A stretch of DNA of 64,000 bases from positions 1,178,001 through 1,242,000 of the forward strand of contig NZ_CP160906.1 of NCBI RefSeq assembly GCF_041080865.1, read 5' to 3'. The DNA is from Psychromonas sp. MME1 (lineage in GTDB: Bacteria > Pseudomonadota > Gammaproteobacteria > Enterobacterales > Psychromonadaceae). Shown here one piece after another: positions 21,789-30,694 of the stretch. Under the pieces are notes generated by a model. It ran no database searches, had not been told where the DNA came from, and saw nothing but the letters and a program-made list of their open reading frames with translations. Numbering within the stretch: position 1 is the first letter of the stretch; every line of letters starts with the position of its first letter. The position numbers were made by a program, and so were the translations under genes.

Positions 21789-22601
21789 TTAGCATTTTTT
21801 GATGGCGAAACCAAGCCGAGTGAGGCCATCACATAATTCCTGAAAGGCTTTTTCTAAAATGAAAGTTTTTTCACCGATACCCGATATGGACATAATAATA
21901 TCCATCTCCGGTTTTTCACCAATCGTTGTCGCTAATGACTTGGTATATATTTCGGGATAGTTTTTCACAACGGGCAGCAAAACCGATTCGAGCAGCGATT
22001 CATCGTTGCAACTGACCGTTACGCGCTTCGATATAGCAGCACCACCGACAAAAACGCTATCTAAAAAGGGTTGCAATGATTGTTCAATAATTGCTTGTAA
22101 TTCCGAAGGTACACCCGGGACACTTATTATGGTGGTCTGTTGTAACGGTAAAAAAACCGCTGGAGCAGTACCAATGGGATTAATAATTGGCTCACTGCCA
22201 ACAGGCAAATAAGCCATTTTTTCCCGTGCAGGGTTTAACCCACCCTGTGACATAATGCCCGCTTCGAAAAAATGATCATACTGCTTACGCACCAATTCAA
22301 GTGCTTCGCTATGTAAGACAAGGTCGCGGTCACTCCCTTTTGCCACCGCTTGAAGTGTTAAGTCATCCGACGTTGGTCCTAAACCGCCAGAAGTAAAAAG
22401 GATATCGACCTGCCTTGATACAGCAGCACGAACCGCGTCGGCAATAACTTCGATAACATCCGGGACGACGGTTACACGGCTTACCGCCCCTCCTCGTTGA
22501 TGAATAAATTTACACAACCAATTCGTATTACTATCAACAATATCACCACTTAATATTTCATTGCCAACAATCAGTATCTCTACATCAGCAGTTTTGTTCA
22601 T
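21789..22601 (-). CDS. CinA-like protein, MoaB/Mog domain only (competence/damage-inducible A family)
   Basis: A 270-residue cytoplasmic protein from the ATG at 22601. The N-terminal MoCF-biosynthesis domain shows IVGNEILSGDIVDSNTNWL, FTSGGLGPTSDDLT and NPIGTAPAVF, with VPGVPSEL further on. This is the CinA N-terminal domain, linked in some family members to ADP-ribose pyrophosphatase activity. The C-terminal nicotinamide-nucleotide amidase domain of full CinA is absent, so it is the short YfaY-like type. The next gene on the same strand, an MscS channel, starts 64 bp upstream; the two may be co-transcribed, but the functions are unrelated. Confidence 0.9.
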   Translation of the reverse strand: MNKTADVEILIVGNEILSGDIVDSNTNWLCKFIHQRGGAVSRVTVVPDVIEVIADAVRAAVSRQVDILFTSGGLGPTSDDLTLQAVAKGSDRDLVLHSEALELVRKQYDHFFEAGIMSQGGLNPAREKMAYLPVGSEPIINPIGTAPAVFLPLQQTTIISVPGVPSELQAIIEQSLQPFLDSVFVGGAAISKRVTVSCNDESLLESVLLPVVKNYPEIYTKSLATTIGEKPEMDIIMSISGIGEKTFILEKAFQELCDGLTRLGFAIKKC

Positions 22602-22668
22602 CAATTAACATTCCTTGTACCGATAAAATATAGCTAAATCTATAAAACAAAAAGGTTAGCCACCCGGT

Positions 22669-23535
22669 TTAGCGCTGACGATTAATCGTTAGCGAGCCAT
22701 CAATATGTACATCACGTTGTGGGAAGGCAATAACGATATTATTTTCACTAAATAGCTCATCGATTCTAAAACGGATATTACTACGGACAATACGCAGCCC
22801 CCCTTCTACATTGGAATTAATCCAAAAATTCACCTCAAAAATAAGGGCGTTATCACCAAAATCTTCAAAGGATACAATGGGTGGTGAATCTTTTAAAACT
22901 TCAGGTTGCTCCTTAGCGGCTTGTAGAATTAAATCTGCTACCTGACGTGCTGATGAGCCATAAGCCACTCCGATACGTACAGATGTTCGAACTAGTTGGT
23001 CGACCAGCGTCCAATTGATAACGGTGTTTTCCAATAATTTACTATTTGGAATAAGCATATGGACGCCATCAATACGACGAATTTTAGTCGAGCGCGTATT
23101 AATCTCCTCAACTGTCCCCTTTGCCCCATCAACTTCAAGGAAGTCTCTAATTCTAATCGGCTTTTCCCATATTAAAATCCAACCACTGATAAAATTGTTA
23201 ATGATATTTTGTGCACCAAAACCAAAACCGATAGCAATCGCACCTGAGAGAAAAGCAAAGGCGGTAATCGGCACATTAATCATGTCTAATGTGGTGATAA
23301 CTAAAATGACAATGGCTAAAACATAAAAAAGTCGTTGCAGCAAATGAATAACATTGGGATTGGTATTACGTGAAGCTAAACGCTTAGTAATAAACTTCAC
23401 CATAAATTTGGTGAACCATAATCCAAAGACTATAAATGCGGGAATAATAAGTACATTACCCACGGTAATGGGCTGATTACCGATTGTTATCACATTTAGA
23501 TTAAAAAAGGCAGCAACTTGTGAAAATGTTATCAT
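22669..23535 (-). CDS. Small-conductance mechanosensitive channel, MscS family
   Basis: A 288-residue inner-membrane channel that opens under membrane tension to release solutes on osmotic downshift. Three hydrophobic segments lie at about 25-45, 65-85 and 88-110. The pore helix region is rich in Gly and Ala (FLSGAIAIGFGFGAQNIINNFISG). The MscS beta domain follows with RDFLEVDGAKGTVEEINTRSTKIRRIDGVHMLIPNS. The C-terminal alpha/beta domain ends with VIAFPQRDVHI, a common MscS ending. The start has TTAGGT upstream. Length matches E. coli MscS (286). Confidence 0.93.
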   Translation of the reverse strand: MITFSQVAAFFNLNVITIGNQPITVGNVLIIPAFIVFGLWFTKFMVKFITKRLASRNTNPNVIHLLQRLFYVLAIVILVITTLDMINVPITAFAFLSGAIAIGFGFGAQNIINNFISGWILIWEKPIRIRDFLEVDGAKGTVEEINTRSTKIRRIDGVHMLIPNSKLLENTVINWTLVDQLVRTSVRIGVAYGSSARQVADLILQAAKEQPEVLKDSPPIVSFEDFGDNALIFEVNFWINSNVEGGLRIVRSNIRFRIDELFSENNIVIAFPQRDVHIDGSLTINRQR

Positions 23536-23743
23536 GATTTACCTAACGATTAATGGGTTGACTTTTGTACTAGCAAAGAGCTATTTACAATCAAAAAACA
23601 GCTCGGCTAACAGGTGTCGACAATATTATGCTAAATCAGCAATTAATACACTATTTTCAAATTGTTATTTATTGCGCCCTATATCATACAACTGTTCAGC
23701 CATGACCTGTATATCTTGCGCTTGTGTGATTTTTTCCAGCCAC

Positions 23744-24571
23744 TTAGTAGGGATCCCTTGCAAACCATAAAATGCGCCTGATCTGCCCACATACGGCGGC
23801 GGTGGTATCTGCATCATCTCCTAAATTAGCAGCAAGCAGTACCGCGTCCGCGTAATTATCGCTCTTAGCAAAACACCATAGTGCCGCTTCTAAACAGTCG
23901 ACGACATAACCACTGCCCTTAATATCCATCGCGCTTTTTTCTCGGTAAGCCTGTTGCTGAATGGCTTTTATTTTACGCGTCGTCGGTTGATATAACGAAC
24001 AACTTAAAATACGCTCTTTATCTTCACCTGAAAATGCGCAATGAAGCAACGAGGCAAAATAGCAACACGCATCAATACACTCCTTGGCGGCATGTGTGGT
24101 ACGAGAACTTTCACCAGCAAAATGGATAACTTGGTTTAAATTAGGACTATAAAACATCACCACTGGGGCAAGACGCATTAATGATCCGTTACCTGCTGAA
24201 AAGGGATTTGTGGAGCCTGCATAGGGGTTACCATCACTTAGATATTGACTCAACGCCTCTGAAACGGTAACGCCAATATCAAAACAACGGCCGTTGCTAC
24301 TCATATACCCCTGTGTACGCCAGTTGTTGTAGCGCTGCATTTGATCGTCGGCGTCAAAGCCATTACAGCTTAGTAGTGATGTGGCAAGACATAACGCCAT
24401 TGATGTATCGTCCGTCCATTGCCCAGCCTGTAAACGAAATGGTCCACCGCCGACAAGATCCATTAAGGGCTCAAAGCTACCTCGCTCTTTGAACTCCAAT
24501 GTGGTGCCCAGCGCATCCCCCGTTGCCAACCCCAGTAGCGCACCTAGATAACGCTGTTTACGATTTTGCAT
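23744..24571 (-). CDS. draG: ADP-ribosylglycohydrolase, DraG-like, 3' end lost to a frameshift
   Basis: A 275-residue ADP-ribosylglycohydrolase; DraG removes ADP-ribose from nitrogenase Fe protein. Metal-binding motifs are present: LATGDALGTTLEF, QWTDDTSMA and GDDADTTAAV. After CGQI the frame changes at about 23780 and stops at 23744. In the other frame the expected family C-terminus continues as GAFYGLQGIPTKWLEKI and runs to a stop at 23665-23667, adding about 40 residues. The shift needs one base removed or two added and is not in a homopolymer. Residues lost include the Gly/Tyr-rich segment after the last metal site, so activity is doubtful. It is divergent from draT across an 88-bp shared promoter region. 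Confidence 0.85.
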   Translation of the reverse strand: MQNRKQRYLGALLGLATGDALGTTLEFKERGSFEPLMDLVGGGPFRLQAGQWTDDTSMALCLATSLLSCNGFDADDQMQRYNNWRTQGYMSSNGRCFDIGVTVSEALSQYLSDGNPYAGSTNPFSAGNGSLMRLAPVVMFYSPNLNQVIHFAGESSRTTHAAKECIDACCYFASLLHCAFSGEDKERILSCSLYQPTTRKIKAIQQQAYREKSAMDIKGSGYVVDCLEAALWCFAKSDNYADAVLLAANLGDDADTTAAVCGQIRRILWFARDPY

Positions 24572-24659
24572 TATTTATATCCCTATTTTCGACAACACTC
24601 TGACCGCGCATTTTTTGGTGAATTTGCATCTCTAACGGTGATGGGTATATATTATCACC

Positions 24660-25526
24660 ATGACCGATTATCATATAACAGAACATCGCGACTCAAAAGT
24701 GTGTAAAGCCCCCTGCGCCTCTTTACCGATGTTTGCTTACACTTCGCTGAACCGTTGTAATGTCCCTGCCTATATACTAGGCAGTCATACATATCAACAG
24801 CACCCGATTGCACTCTCTATCGATTGTGTTACGGCGTTACATCACGATTTTTTCAACGCATTAGCGAACATAACAAGTAAAGAGGTACGCGCGCTACACT
24901 TTCATCAATATATGTGTTCAGCGTTCCTATTAGGCAAAAGTGATGAAGCAGGTTTTACACCACAAACCGGTTCTATAAAACGCGATAAAGCCGATTACCT
25001 TCGTCTCTTACGGGGTTGGATGTTTAATGCAGAAGGTGTCGAAGCGGCTGTGATGAAGCGCTGGGTTGAATCGCGTTTTGGACTGCTTACCCTTAACCAC
25101 AATGGCCTACTCAACGATCCAAACTGTATCATTAACCGTGCCTATCAAAGCGACTATGTCCGCGGCCTATATAACAGTAATGCGTTAGAAGCGCAGTTGG
25201 ATTTACTCTATACCTATTGCCAGTACGAACTTCAACGTATCCTACCTTTAAATACACACTACTTATTATATCGCGGAGTTAACCACCTTGAACAGCACCA
25301 CAAAATAGGCAATATTAGCGACAATCAACCACTGTTATTACTAAATAATCTCAATTCATTTACTAGTGATCGTGATTTTTCTGGCACCTTCGGGGATGTC
25401 ATTCTTGAGACTCAGGTTCCTTATAGCAAAATACTTTACTTCCCAGAACTGTTGAACGGCGTACTGAAAGGTGAAAATGAATATTTAGTGGTTGGAGGAA
25501 TCTACCAAACGACAATAACTCGATAA
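24660..25526 (+). CDS. draT: NAD+-dinitrogen-reductase ADP-D-ribosyltransferase, DraT-like
   Basis: A 288-residue mono-ADP-ribosyltransferase. DraT modifies an arginine of nitrogenase Fe protein using NAD+ and so switches nitrogenase off. Family features are LRGWMFNAEGVEAAVMKRWVESRFG and QLDLLYTYCQ, plus the three catalytic segments of R-S-E type transferases: LLYRGVN (R205), NSFTSDR, and LKGENEYLVVGG (E272, E274). The opening AYTSLNRCNVPAYILGS is also typical. The frame is intact. It is divergent from the DraG gene. No nif gene is in the window, so either nif genes are elsewhere or the target is another protein. Confidence 0.88.
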   Translation: MTDYHITEHRDSKVCKAPCASLPMFAYTSLNRCNVPAYILGSHTYQQHPIALSIDCVTALHHDFFNALANITSKEVRALHFHQYMCSAFLLGKSDEAGFTPQTGSIKRDKADYLRLLRGWMFNAEGVEAAVMKRWVESRFGLLTLNHNGLLNDPNCIINRAYQSDYVRGLYNSNALEAQLDLLYTYCQYELQRILPLNTHYLLYRGVNHLEQHHKIGNISDNQPLLLLNNLNSFTSDRDFSGTFGDVILETQVPYSKILYFPELLNGVLKGENEYLVVGGIYQTTITR

Positions 25527-25537
25527 CCTTCCTCGAT

Positions 25538-25690
25538 TTATATACCCATGTTAACTAACGACTAAATCTTTTTGCTGATAGACAAGAACATGCGATACTT
25601 CACATATTATAGCCAATCCTATAATTATCTATGCATTAATGGTTGTTAAAATAAATTCTAGTTTCGTCATATATTTTCAATTAAAACAAC
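25538..25690 (+). repeat. Repeat fragments (R2 end, then R3 copy)
   Basis: 25538-25560 begins TATACCCATGTTAACT like other R2 ends. From 25611, CCAATCCTATAATTATCT and GTTAAAAT..AATTCTAG, CAATT match 53660-53732 over about 70 bp, defining a third repeat family. It fills most of the draT-cydD gap. Confidence 0.55.
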
Positions 25691-25810
25691 CAATTGTAGT
25701 AATCCATGCCTCGTTAATATGCATTTATTTCTACACATAAATAATTTATATAATTAAAGGGATTACTATTACATTTTGTATCGATAAAACATTCAAACGC
25801 CAGGAATAAT

Positions 25811-27610
25811 ATGGATAAACCATTACAAAAACAGCTTACCGCTTGGTTAAAAAAACAGAAAAAGATATGTGGTTTTTACCTAAATCTAACCGTTATTTTC
25901 GGCCTGTTGAGTGGTTTTGCATTAATATTGCAAGCCTATTTAATCTCTACAATTTTACATGGCATTATCATTTTAAACCTGCCTAAATCTGAATTTAATG
26001 ACGCGTTTATAGGGTTGCTAGCCCTACTTCCAGTACGCGCACTACTGGCATTTGCTCGTGAAAGAAGCTGTTTTGAAGCAGGTAAACGACTCAGACAGCA
26101 TATCCGCCACGCTGTACTTAATAAACTTAATGAATTAGGGCCCGCGTTTGTAAAAGGCAAACCTGCTGGCGCATGGGCGACCATTGTGCTTGAACAAGTG
26201 GAAGATCTACATGATTTTTATGCCCGATATTTACCACAAATGTTACTGGCTGTTTTTATCCCGTTTTGCATTTTAATTGTCGTTTTTCCTGTCAATTGGA
26301 CAGCGGGATTGATTTTACTTTGTACCGCGCCACTGATCCCGATATTTATGGTGCTTGTTGGCATGGGCGCAGCTGACGCCAATCGAAAAAATTTCACCGC
26401 CCTCGCTAAATTAAGCGGACATTTTATGGATCGTTTGAAAGGTTTAAAAACCTTGAAATTATTCAACCGTGGTGAAGCAGAAGGAAAGGAAATAGAAGCA
26501 GCATCTGAGTCGTTTCGTCAAAAAACCATGGAGGTACTACGTATTGCCTTTTTAAGCTCCGCTGTTTTAGAATTTTTTGCAGCCATCTCTATTGCCTTAT
26601 TAGCCATTTACTTTGGATTTAGTTTCCTAGGACATTTTAGTTTTGGTGATTATGGTGCAGGCTTTAGCCTATTTGCGGGAATGTTTATATTAATGCTCGC
26701 ACCTGAGTTTTATCAACCACTACGTGATATGGGTAGCCATTATCATGCTAAAGCACAAGCGATTGGTGCTGCACAAGAGCTAATGAGTTTATTAGAATAC
26801 AAAGTAGAAAATAATCCTCAAGCAACAACGAGCAATGAACAGATCCCAGCTGTAGACTGGCAAAAAAGCGTCGATATTATTGCTAACGATTTCTGCGTAC
26901 AAAGTCATACCGGAGTCACCCTTGCTGGCCCACTCAATTTTCAACTTAAAAGCGGGCAACATATCGCCGTAGTCGGCCCAAGTGGAGCAGGTAAAAGCAG
27001 CCTAATAAATGGTTTATTAGGCTTTCTACCCTATCAAGGGTCACTAACCATTAATGGGATTGAATTAAAAGAAATCCCCATCTCACAGTGGCGTTCTCAT
27101 TTAGCTTGGCTTGGCCAAGAGCCTCAGCTTTTTCATGGCACAGTACGTGATAATATCGCTATGGCTAATCCGAACATGAGCGATGATAAAATCTTCTCTC
27201 TATTAACAAAGGCGCAAATAGCCGATTTTATTGAGCAGCAACCGCTTGGATTAGACCATCCCATTGGTGAACAAATGAGTGGCGTTTCTGTGGGACAAGC
27301 GCAGCGCATTGCATTAGCCCGAGCACTTGGACAAGAGGCTGCACTTTTTTTACTCGATGAACCAACGGCTAGTTTAGATAGACATAGCGAACAAGCCGTA
27401 CTTGCTGCATTACATTCGGCCACCAGCGGTGCCAGTAGTTTAATGGTCACCCACCGCATTGATCAATTACAAAGGGTAGATACTATTTGGGTGTTAGAAA
27501 AAGGCCGTATTGTACAACAGGGAAGCTTTACAGCATTGCAAAATAGCGCAGGGTTATTTAAACAAATGCAAGAAGATGAACAACAAGCAAATACGGAGCA
27601 TCATTCATGA
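25811..27610 (+). CDS. cydD: Heterodimeric ABC exporter subunit CydD
   Basis: A 599-residue ABC half-transporter. CydDC exports glutathione/cysteine to the periplasm (or handles haem) and is needed for assembly of cytochrome bd oxidase. Six membrane helices occupy residues about 20-290 (EFYQPLRDMGSHYHAKAQAIGA is a CydD signature). The ATPase has Walker A GPSGAGKSS (389-397), Q-loop LGQEPQLFHGT, signature MSGVSVGQAQR and Walker B ALFLLDEPTASLD. The start has a GGAAT-type site. Its stop overlaps the cydC start by four bases (ATGA), so the two are translationally coupled. cydAB are not in the window. Confidence 0.95.
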   Translation: MDKPLQKQLTAWLKKQKKICGFYLNLTVIFGLLSGFALILQAYLISTILHGIIILNLPKSEFNDAFIGLLALLPVRALLAFARERSCFEAGKRLRQHIRHAVLNKLNELGPAFVKGKPAGAWATIVLEQVEDLHDFYARYLPQMLLAVFIPFCILIVVFPVNWTAGLILLCTAPLIPIFMVLVGMGAADANRKNFTALAKLSGHFMDRLKGLKTLKLFNRGEAEGKEIEAASESFRQKTMEVLRIAFLSSAVLEFFAAISIALLAIYFGFSFLGHFSFGDYGAGFSLFAGMFILMLAPEFYQPLRDMGSHYHAKAQAIGAAQELMSLLEYKVENNPQATTSNEQIPAVDWQKSVDIIANDFCVQSHTGVTLAGPLNFQLKSGQHIAVVGPSGAGKSSLINGLLGFLPYQGSLTINGIELKEIPISQWRSHLAWLGQEPQLFHGTVRDNIAMANPNMSDDKIFSLLTKAQIADFIEQQPLGLDHPIGEQMSGVSVGQAQRIALARALGQEAALFLLDEPTASLDRHSEQAVLAALHSATSGASSLMVTHRIDQLQRVDTIWVLEKGRIVQQGSFTALQNSAGLFKQMQEDEQQANTEHHS

Positions 27611-29382
27611 GAGCCTTACTGCCCTTTATAAAATTATTTAAACATCAGTGGCTAATGATGATATTAGGCTTATTTTTAAGCATTGTGGCTTTAATGGCTG
27701 CCATTGGCCTGTTGTCACTCTCCGGCTGGTTTTTATCCGCCTCTGCAGTGGCAGGGTTAACAGTTGTCAGCGCACAGGCTTTTAATTATCTAACCCCTGG
27801 AGGTGGTGTTCGCTTTCTATCAATCGTACGCACCGGCAGTCGCTACGGTGAACGTTTAACAACCCATGAGGCAACTTTCAAACTACTTACGCAACTACGC
27901 GTATGGGCTTGGCGTAAAGTATTGCCGCTAAGCGCGTCCAATATGCAAGGCGTTAGACAAGGTGATTTACTTAATCGGCTAGTTGCAGATATTGACACCT
28001 TAGATCACCTCTATCTACGTTTAATTACCCCCATGTTGGCAGCATTAATGATGCTTGCTGGCTTATATCTGTTTGTTGCTTGGATAGATGCGCAAATCGC
28101 GCTCATTTTTTGTGCCAGTCTCCTGCTCATGTGGCTTATTTTACCGTGGCTATTCTATTATCTAGGGCGAAAACCTGGCGTACAGGAACTAGAAAAAAGA
28201 CGTATTTTACGCGTACAACTATTAGAGTTTGTACAGGGATTAGCAGAGATCTCCCTGTTTGCCGCACATGACCGTTTCCGTAAAAAAATAGCAGACTCTG
28301 AAGATCAACTTTTAGCAAGCCAAGCAGCCATCGCTAATATTGTCGCCTTTAGCCAAGCCGCCTTGATCCTATTACATGGCGGTATTGTCGTACTTGTACT
28401 TTATATTGCATCTTCTGGTATTGGCGACCAGCAACCGCCGGGACCTATGTTAGCAATGCTGACATTTATGGCACTCGCCTGTATTGAAATGCTGATGCCT
28501 ATTGCCGGTGCTTTTCAACATTTATCATCTTGTATTAATGCCAGCAAACGCGTTAATGAATTAGTAGAGCAAACCCCTGACATTGTATTTAATCAAGGTA
28601 ATCAATATGCCATAAAAAGCGGTAGCATTACCCTCAAGGATATCTGTTTTTCATATCCCGACAGTGAAGAAATAATTAAAGGGATCAATTTATCAATAAA
28701 AGCAGGGGAAAAAGTCGCATTGCTGGGCCAAACAGGTTGTGGTAAATCAACCCTTCTATCACTAATTACAAGAGAATGGGAAGCGAGTTCGGGTTGCCTA
28801 CTAATAGATGAACAGCCTATTAATCAATATAGTCAGGCAGCGCTGAGCAAGGGACTCTCTATCGTGAGTCAGCGAATCTACCTATTTGCTGGCACATTAC
28901 GTAGCAATTTAACGCTAGCACAACCCGATTTAGTTGAATATTCAACCTTTACGGAGCAACAACAGGCTCAAGCGGAAAATGACAAACGCCTTATTGAGGT
29001 ATTGAGAAAAGTTGGCCTTTCTATACTAACAGAAGGAGAGAATCCACTTGATATCTGGATAGGCGAAGGAGGCAGACAGCTTTCCGGCGGTGAACAAAGG
29101 CGTATTGGTGTTGCACGTGTCTTGCTACGTAATGCACCTATTTTACTGTTGGATGAACCAACGGAGGGGTTAGATAAGCGTACTGAACGTGAAATTCTCT
29201 CTGTACTGCTCGCATTTGCCAAGGATAAAACCGTTTTAATGATCAGTCACCGATTAACCGCAATGAGTGCAATGGATAATATTCACTTGATGGAAAATGG
29301 CGTATTGCGTGTATCAGGAGAGCATGCTGAGTTATTAACAAAAGATGCCTATTACGCCAGTCTTTATCAACAATTAAATTAG
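27607..29382 (+). CDS. cydC: Heterodimeric ABC exporter subunit CydC
   Basis: A 591-residue partner of CydD. The membrane part has the typical LLSLSGWFLSASAVAGL and YLTPGGGVRFLSIVRTGSRYGERL stretches near the N-terminus. The ATPase has Walker A GQTGCGKST (374-382), signature RQLSGGEQRRIGVAR and Walker B ILLLDEPTEGLD, followed by an SHR H-loop. It begins inside the last codons of cydD. A weak hairpin (29398-29420) follows its stop. Confidence 0.95.
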   Translation: MRALLPFIKLFKHQWLMMILGLFLSIVALMAAIGLLSLSGWFLSASAVAGLTVVSAQAFNYLTPGGGVRFLSIVRTGSRYGERLTTHEATFKLLTQLRVWAWRKVLPLSASNMQGVRQGDLLNRLVADIDTLDHLYLRLITPMLAALMMLAGLYLFVAWIDAQIALIFCASLLLMWLILPWLFYYLGRKPGVQELEKRRILRVQLLEFVQGLAEISLFAAHDRFRKKIADSEDQLLASQAAIANIVAFSQAALILLHGGIVVLVLYIASSGIGDQQPPGPMLAMLTFMALACIEMLMPIAGAFQHLSSCINASKRVNELVEQTPDIVFNQGNQYAIKSGSITLKDICFSYPDSEEIIKGINLSIKAGEKVALLGQTGCGKSTLLSLITREWEASSGCLLIDEQPINQYSQAALSKGLSIVSQRIYLFAGTLRSNLTLAQPDLVEYSTFTEQQQAQAENDKRLIEVLRKVGLSILTEGENPLDIWIGEGGRQLSGGEQRRIGVARVLLRNAPILLLDEPTEGLDKRTEREILSVLLAFAKDKTVLMISHRLTAMSAMDNIHLMENGVLRVSGEHAELLTKDAYYASLYQQLN

Positions 29383-29397
29383 CGCATATTAATAATG

Positions 29398-29420
29398 ACC
29401 GTAATCTATTTGGTTACGGT
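29398..29420 (+). terminator. Weak hairpin after cydC
   Basis: ACCGTAA and TTACGGT arms 9 bases apart, 16 bases after the cydC stop; no T run follows. It may mark the 3' end of the cydDC transcript. Confidence 0.4.
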
Positions 29421-29842
29421 ATAGCCCTAGATGCACTTCACATACATCTACTTGCGCCTATCAATAAACAGTTCGGTGATATCACAAAGAAGTGTGATTC
29501 ACCAGTTCATCTTACCACTGAGGCCCCCCTATATTCTACTCAAAAAAAAGACTACTGCTTTTGTTATGAAGCAAGGCCACACCTCAGTTATGAGGACTGT
29601 GAAAATTAAACAACTGATCAAAATATCGCTTTTTTGGATTGCATTAACCCGTTAATGAGAGCAGAAAACAATTCAAAAGTTTGAAATTAGACGTTAGATT
29701 AAATTAAAGTGATAAAGAAATGACATAAGTCAAGGGAAAGTAAAAAACAGACTGCTAAATATTAGATGTCTGACCATAATTACTCAAGCCTGTAGGCAGT
29801 GTACAAATAAAACATTACTACTCAGTTAAAACGGAGTTAATT
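29421..29842. other. Junction between core genes and the accessory island; no gene seen
   Basis: About 420 bp with no convincing gene. An imperfect palindrome (GTGATATCACA .. TGTGATTCAC, 29476-29502) is present. A 74-codon open frame here resembles no protein I know and has no ribosome binding site. I find no copy of the tRNA 3' sequence that would mark an attachment site. ACGGAG at 29831-29836 serves the next gene. Confidence 0.4.
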
Positions 29843-30637
29843 ATGACTACAATTATTCATATCAGCGACCTCCATATTCACGGCTCTAATAAACACCCCG
29901 ACAACATAAATGCAAAGACACTTGTAAGCTACATTATGAAAAACTATGCAAGTCAACCTATTACAATTTTAATTACTGGTGATATCACAGATGATGGTAG
30001 TGAGGAACAATACGAAAATGCTCTCAATATATTAAAACCATTAGTAGAAGCTAAGTTTACTGTATTACCAACACCAGGTAATCATGATTATGGATACAAA
30101 GGAAATATCTACACTGAAAAATCACAGCAATTATTCCAAGAATACATGCTAGCAAAACTCATTAACCATAAAGAAGCAGAAAATCCATCAATAAAAATGG
30201 AAAATATCTACCCTATGATAACTGAGATAGATGACACCATTTTTATTGGAGTAGACTCGGTTGTAGGTAATGAAAATCAACTGCTTCACTTTGCGAGCGG
30301 AGAAGTAGGAGAGCCACAAAGAATAGCAATTGACAAACTATTAAAAAAATACCAAGGAAATAAATCTATTGTTGTCTATTTTCACCATCACCCTTTCGAT
30401 TGAAAATTTGGGATGGAAATGGATGATGCTAAGAAATTATTGCGCATGCTAGCCTCAAGAGTGGATATCCTTTGCTTTGGACACGATCACAAATCAGAAG
30501 CTTATAACGGCCAATTTGATATTGATTGGATGCTGGCTTCTGGAAAATCGACTGAGCAAACCCCTCATGACAGATTACAGTTTCGTGAAATTATATTAAG
30601 GCATAACTTAACATCTGTCGCACTCACCTCCTTTTAA
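29843..30637 (+). pseudogene. Metallophosphoesterase (calcineurin-like) interrupted by an in-frame TGA
   Basis: A calcineurin-fold phosphoesterase of 264 codons. Metal-binding motifs stand in the right order: ISDLHIHG near the start, TGDITDDG, TPGNHDYG, VYFHHHPFD and FGHDHKSEA. A TGA codon at 30401-30403 falls right after HHHPFD, and the same frame then continues as KFGMEMDDAKKLLRML to the stop at 30637. Because the frame is unchanged and the downstream GHDH motif is required for a complete active site, this is a point stop (TGG to TGA is the simplest change), a readthrough codon, or a base-call error. It is first of three same-strand genes with an amidohydrolase and a membrane protein, 57 and 28 bp apart. 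Confidence 0.8.
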
Positions 30638-30694
30638 TTGTGACATTCAGTAAGGGCGATGATCAATCGATACTCGCCCTAAGAGGGCAATAAC

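Noticed and set aside
29431-29655. 74-codon frame at the island edge
   Set aside because: No ribosome binding site and no recognisable composition or family; treated as non-coding.
29400-29842. Attachment-site copy of the tRNA-fMet 3' end at the left island edge
   Set aside because: Searched by eye for GAGAGCAGGATTTGAACC and found none there; the left boundary stays undefined.
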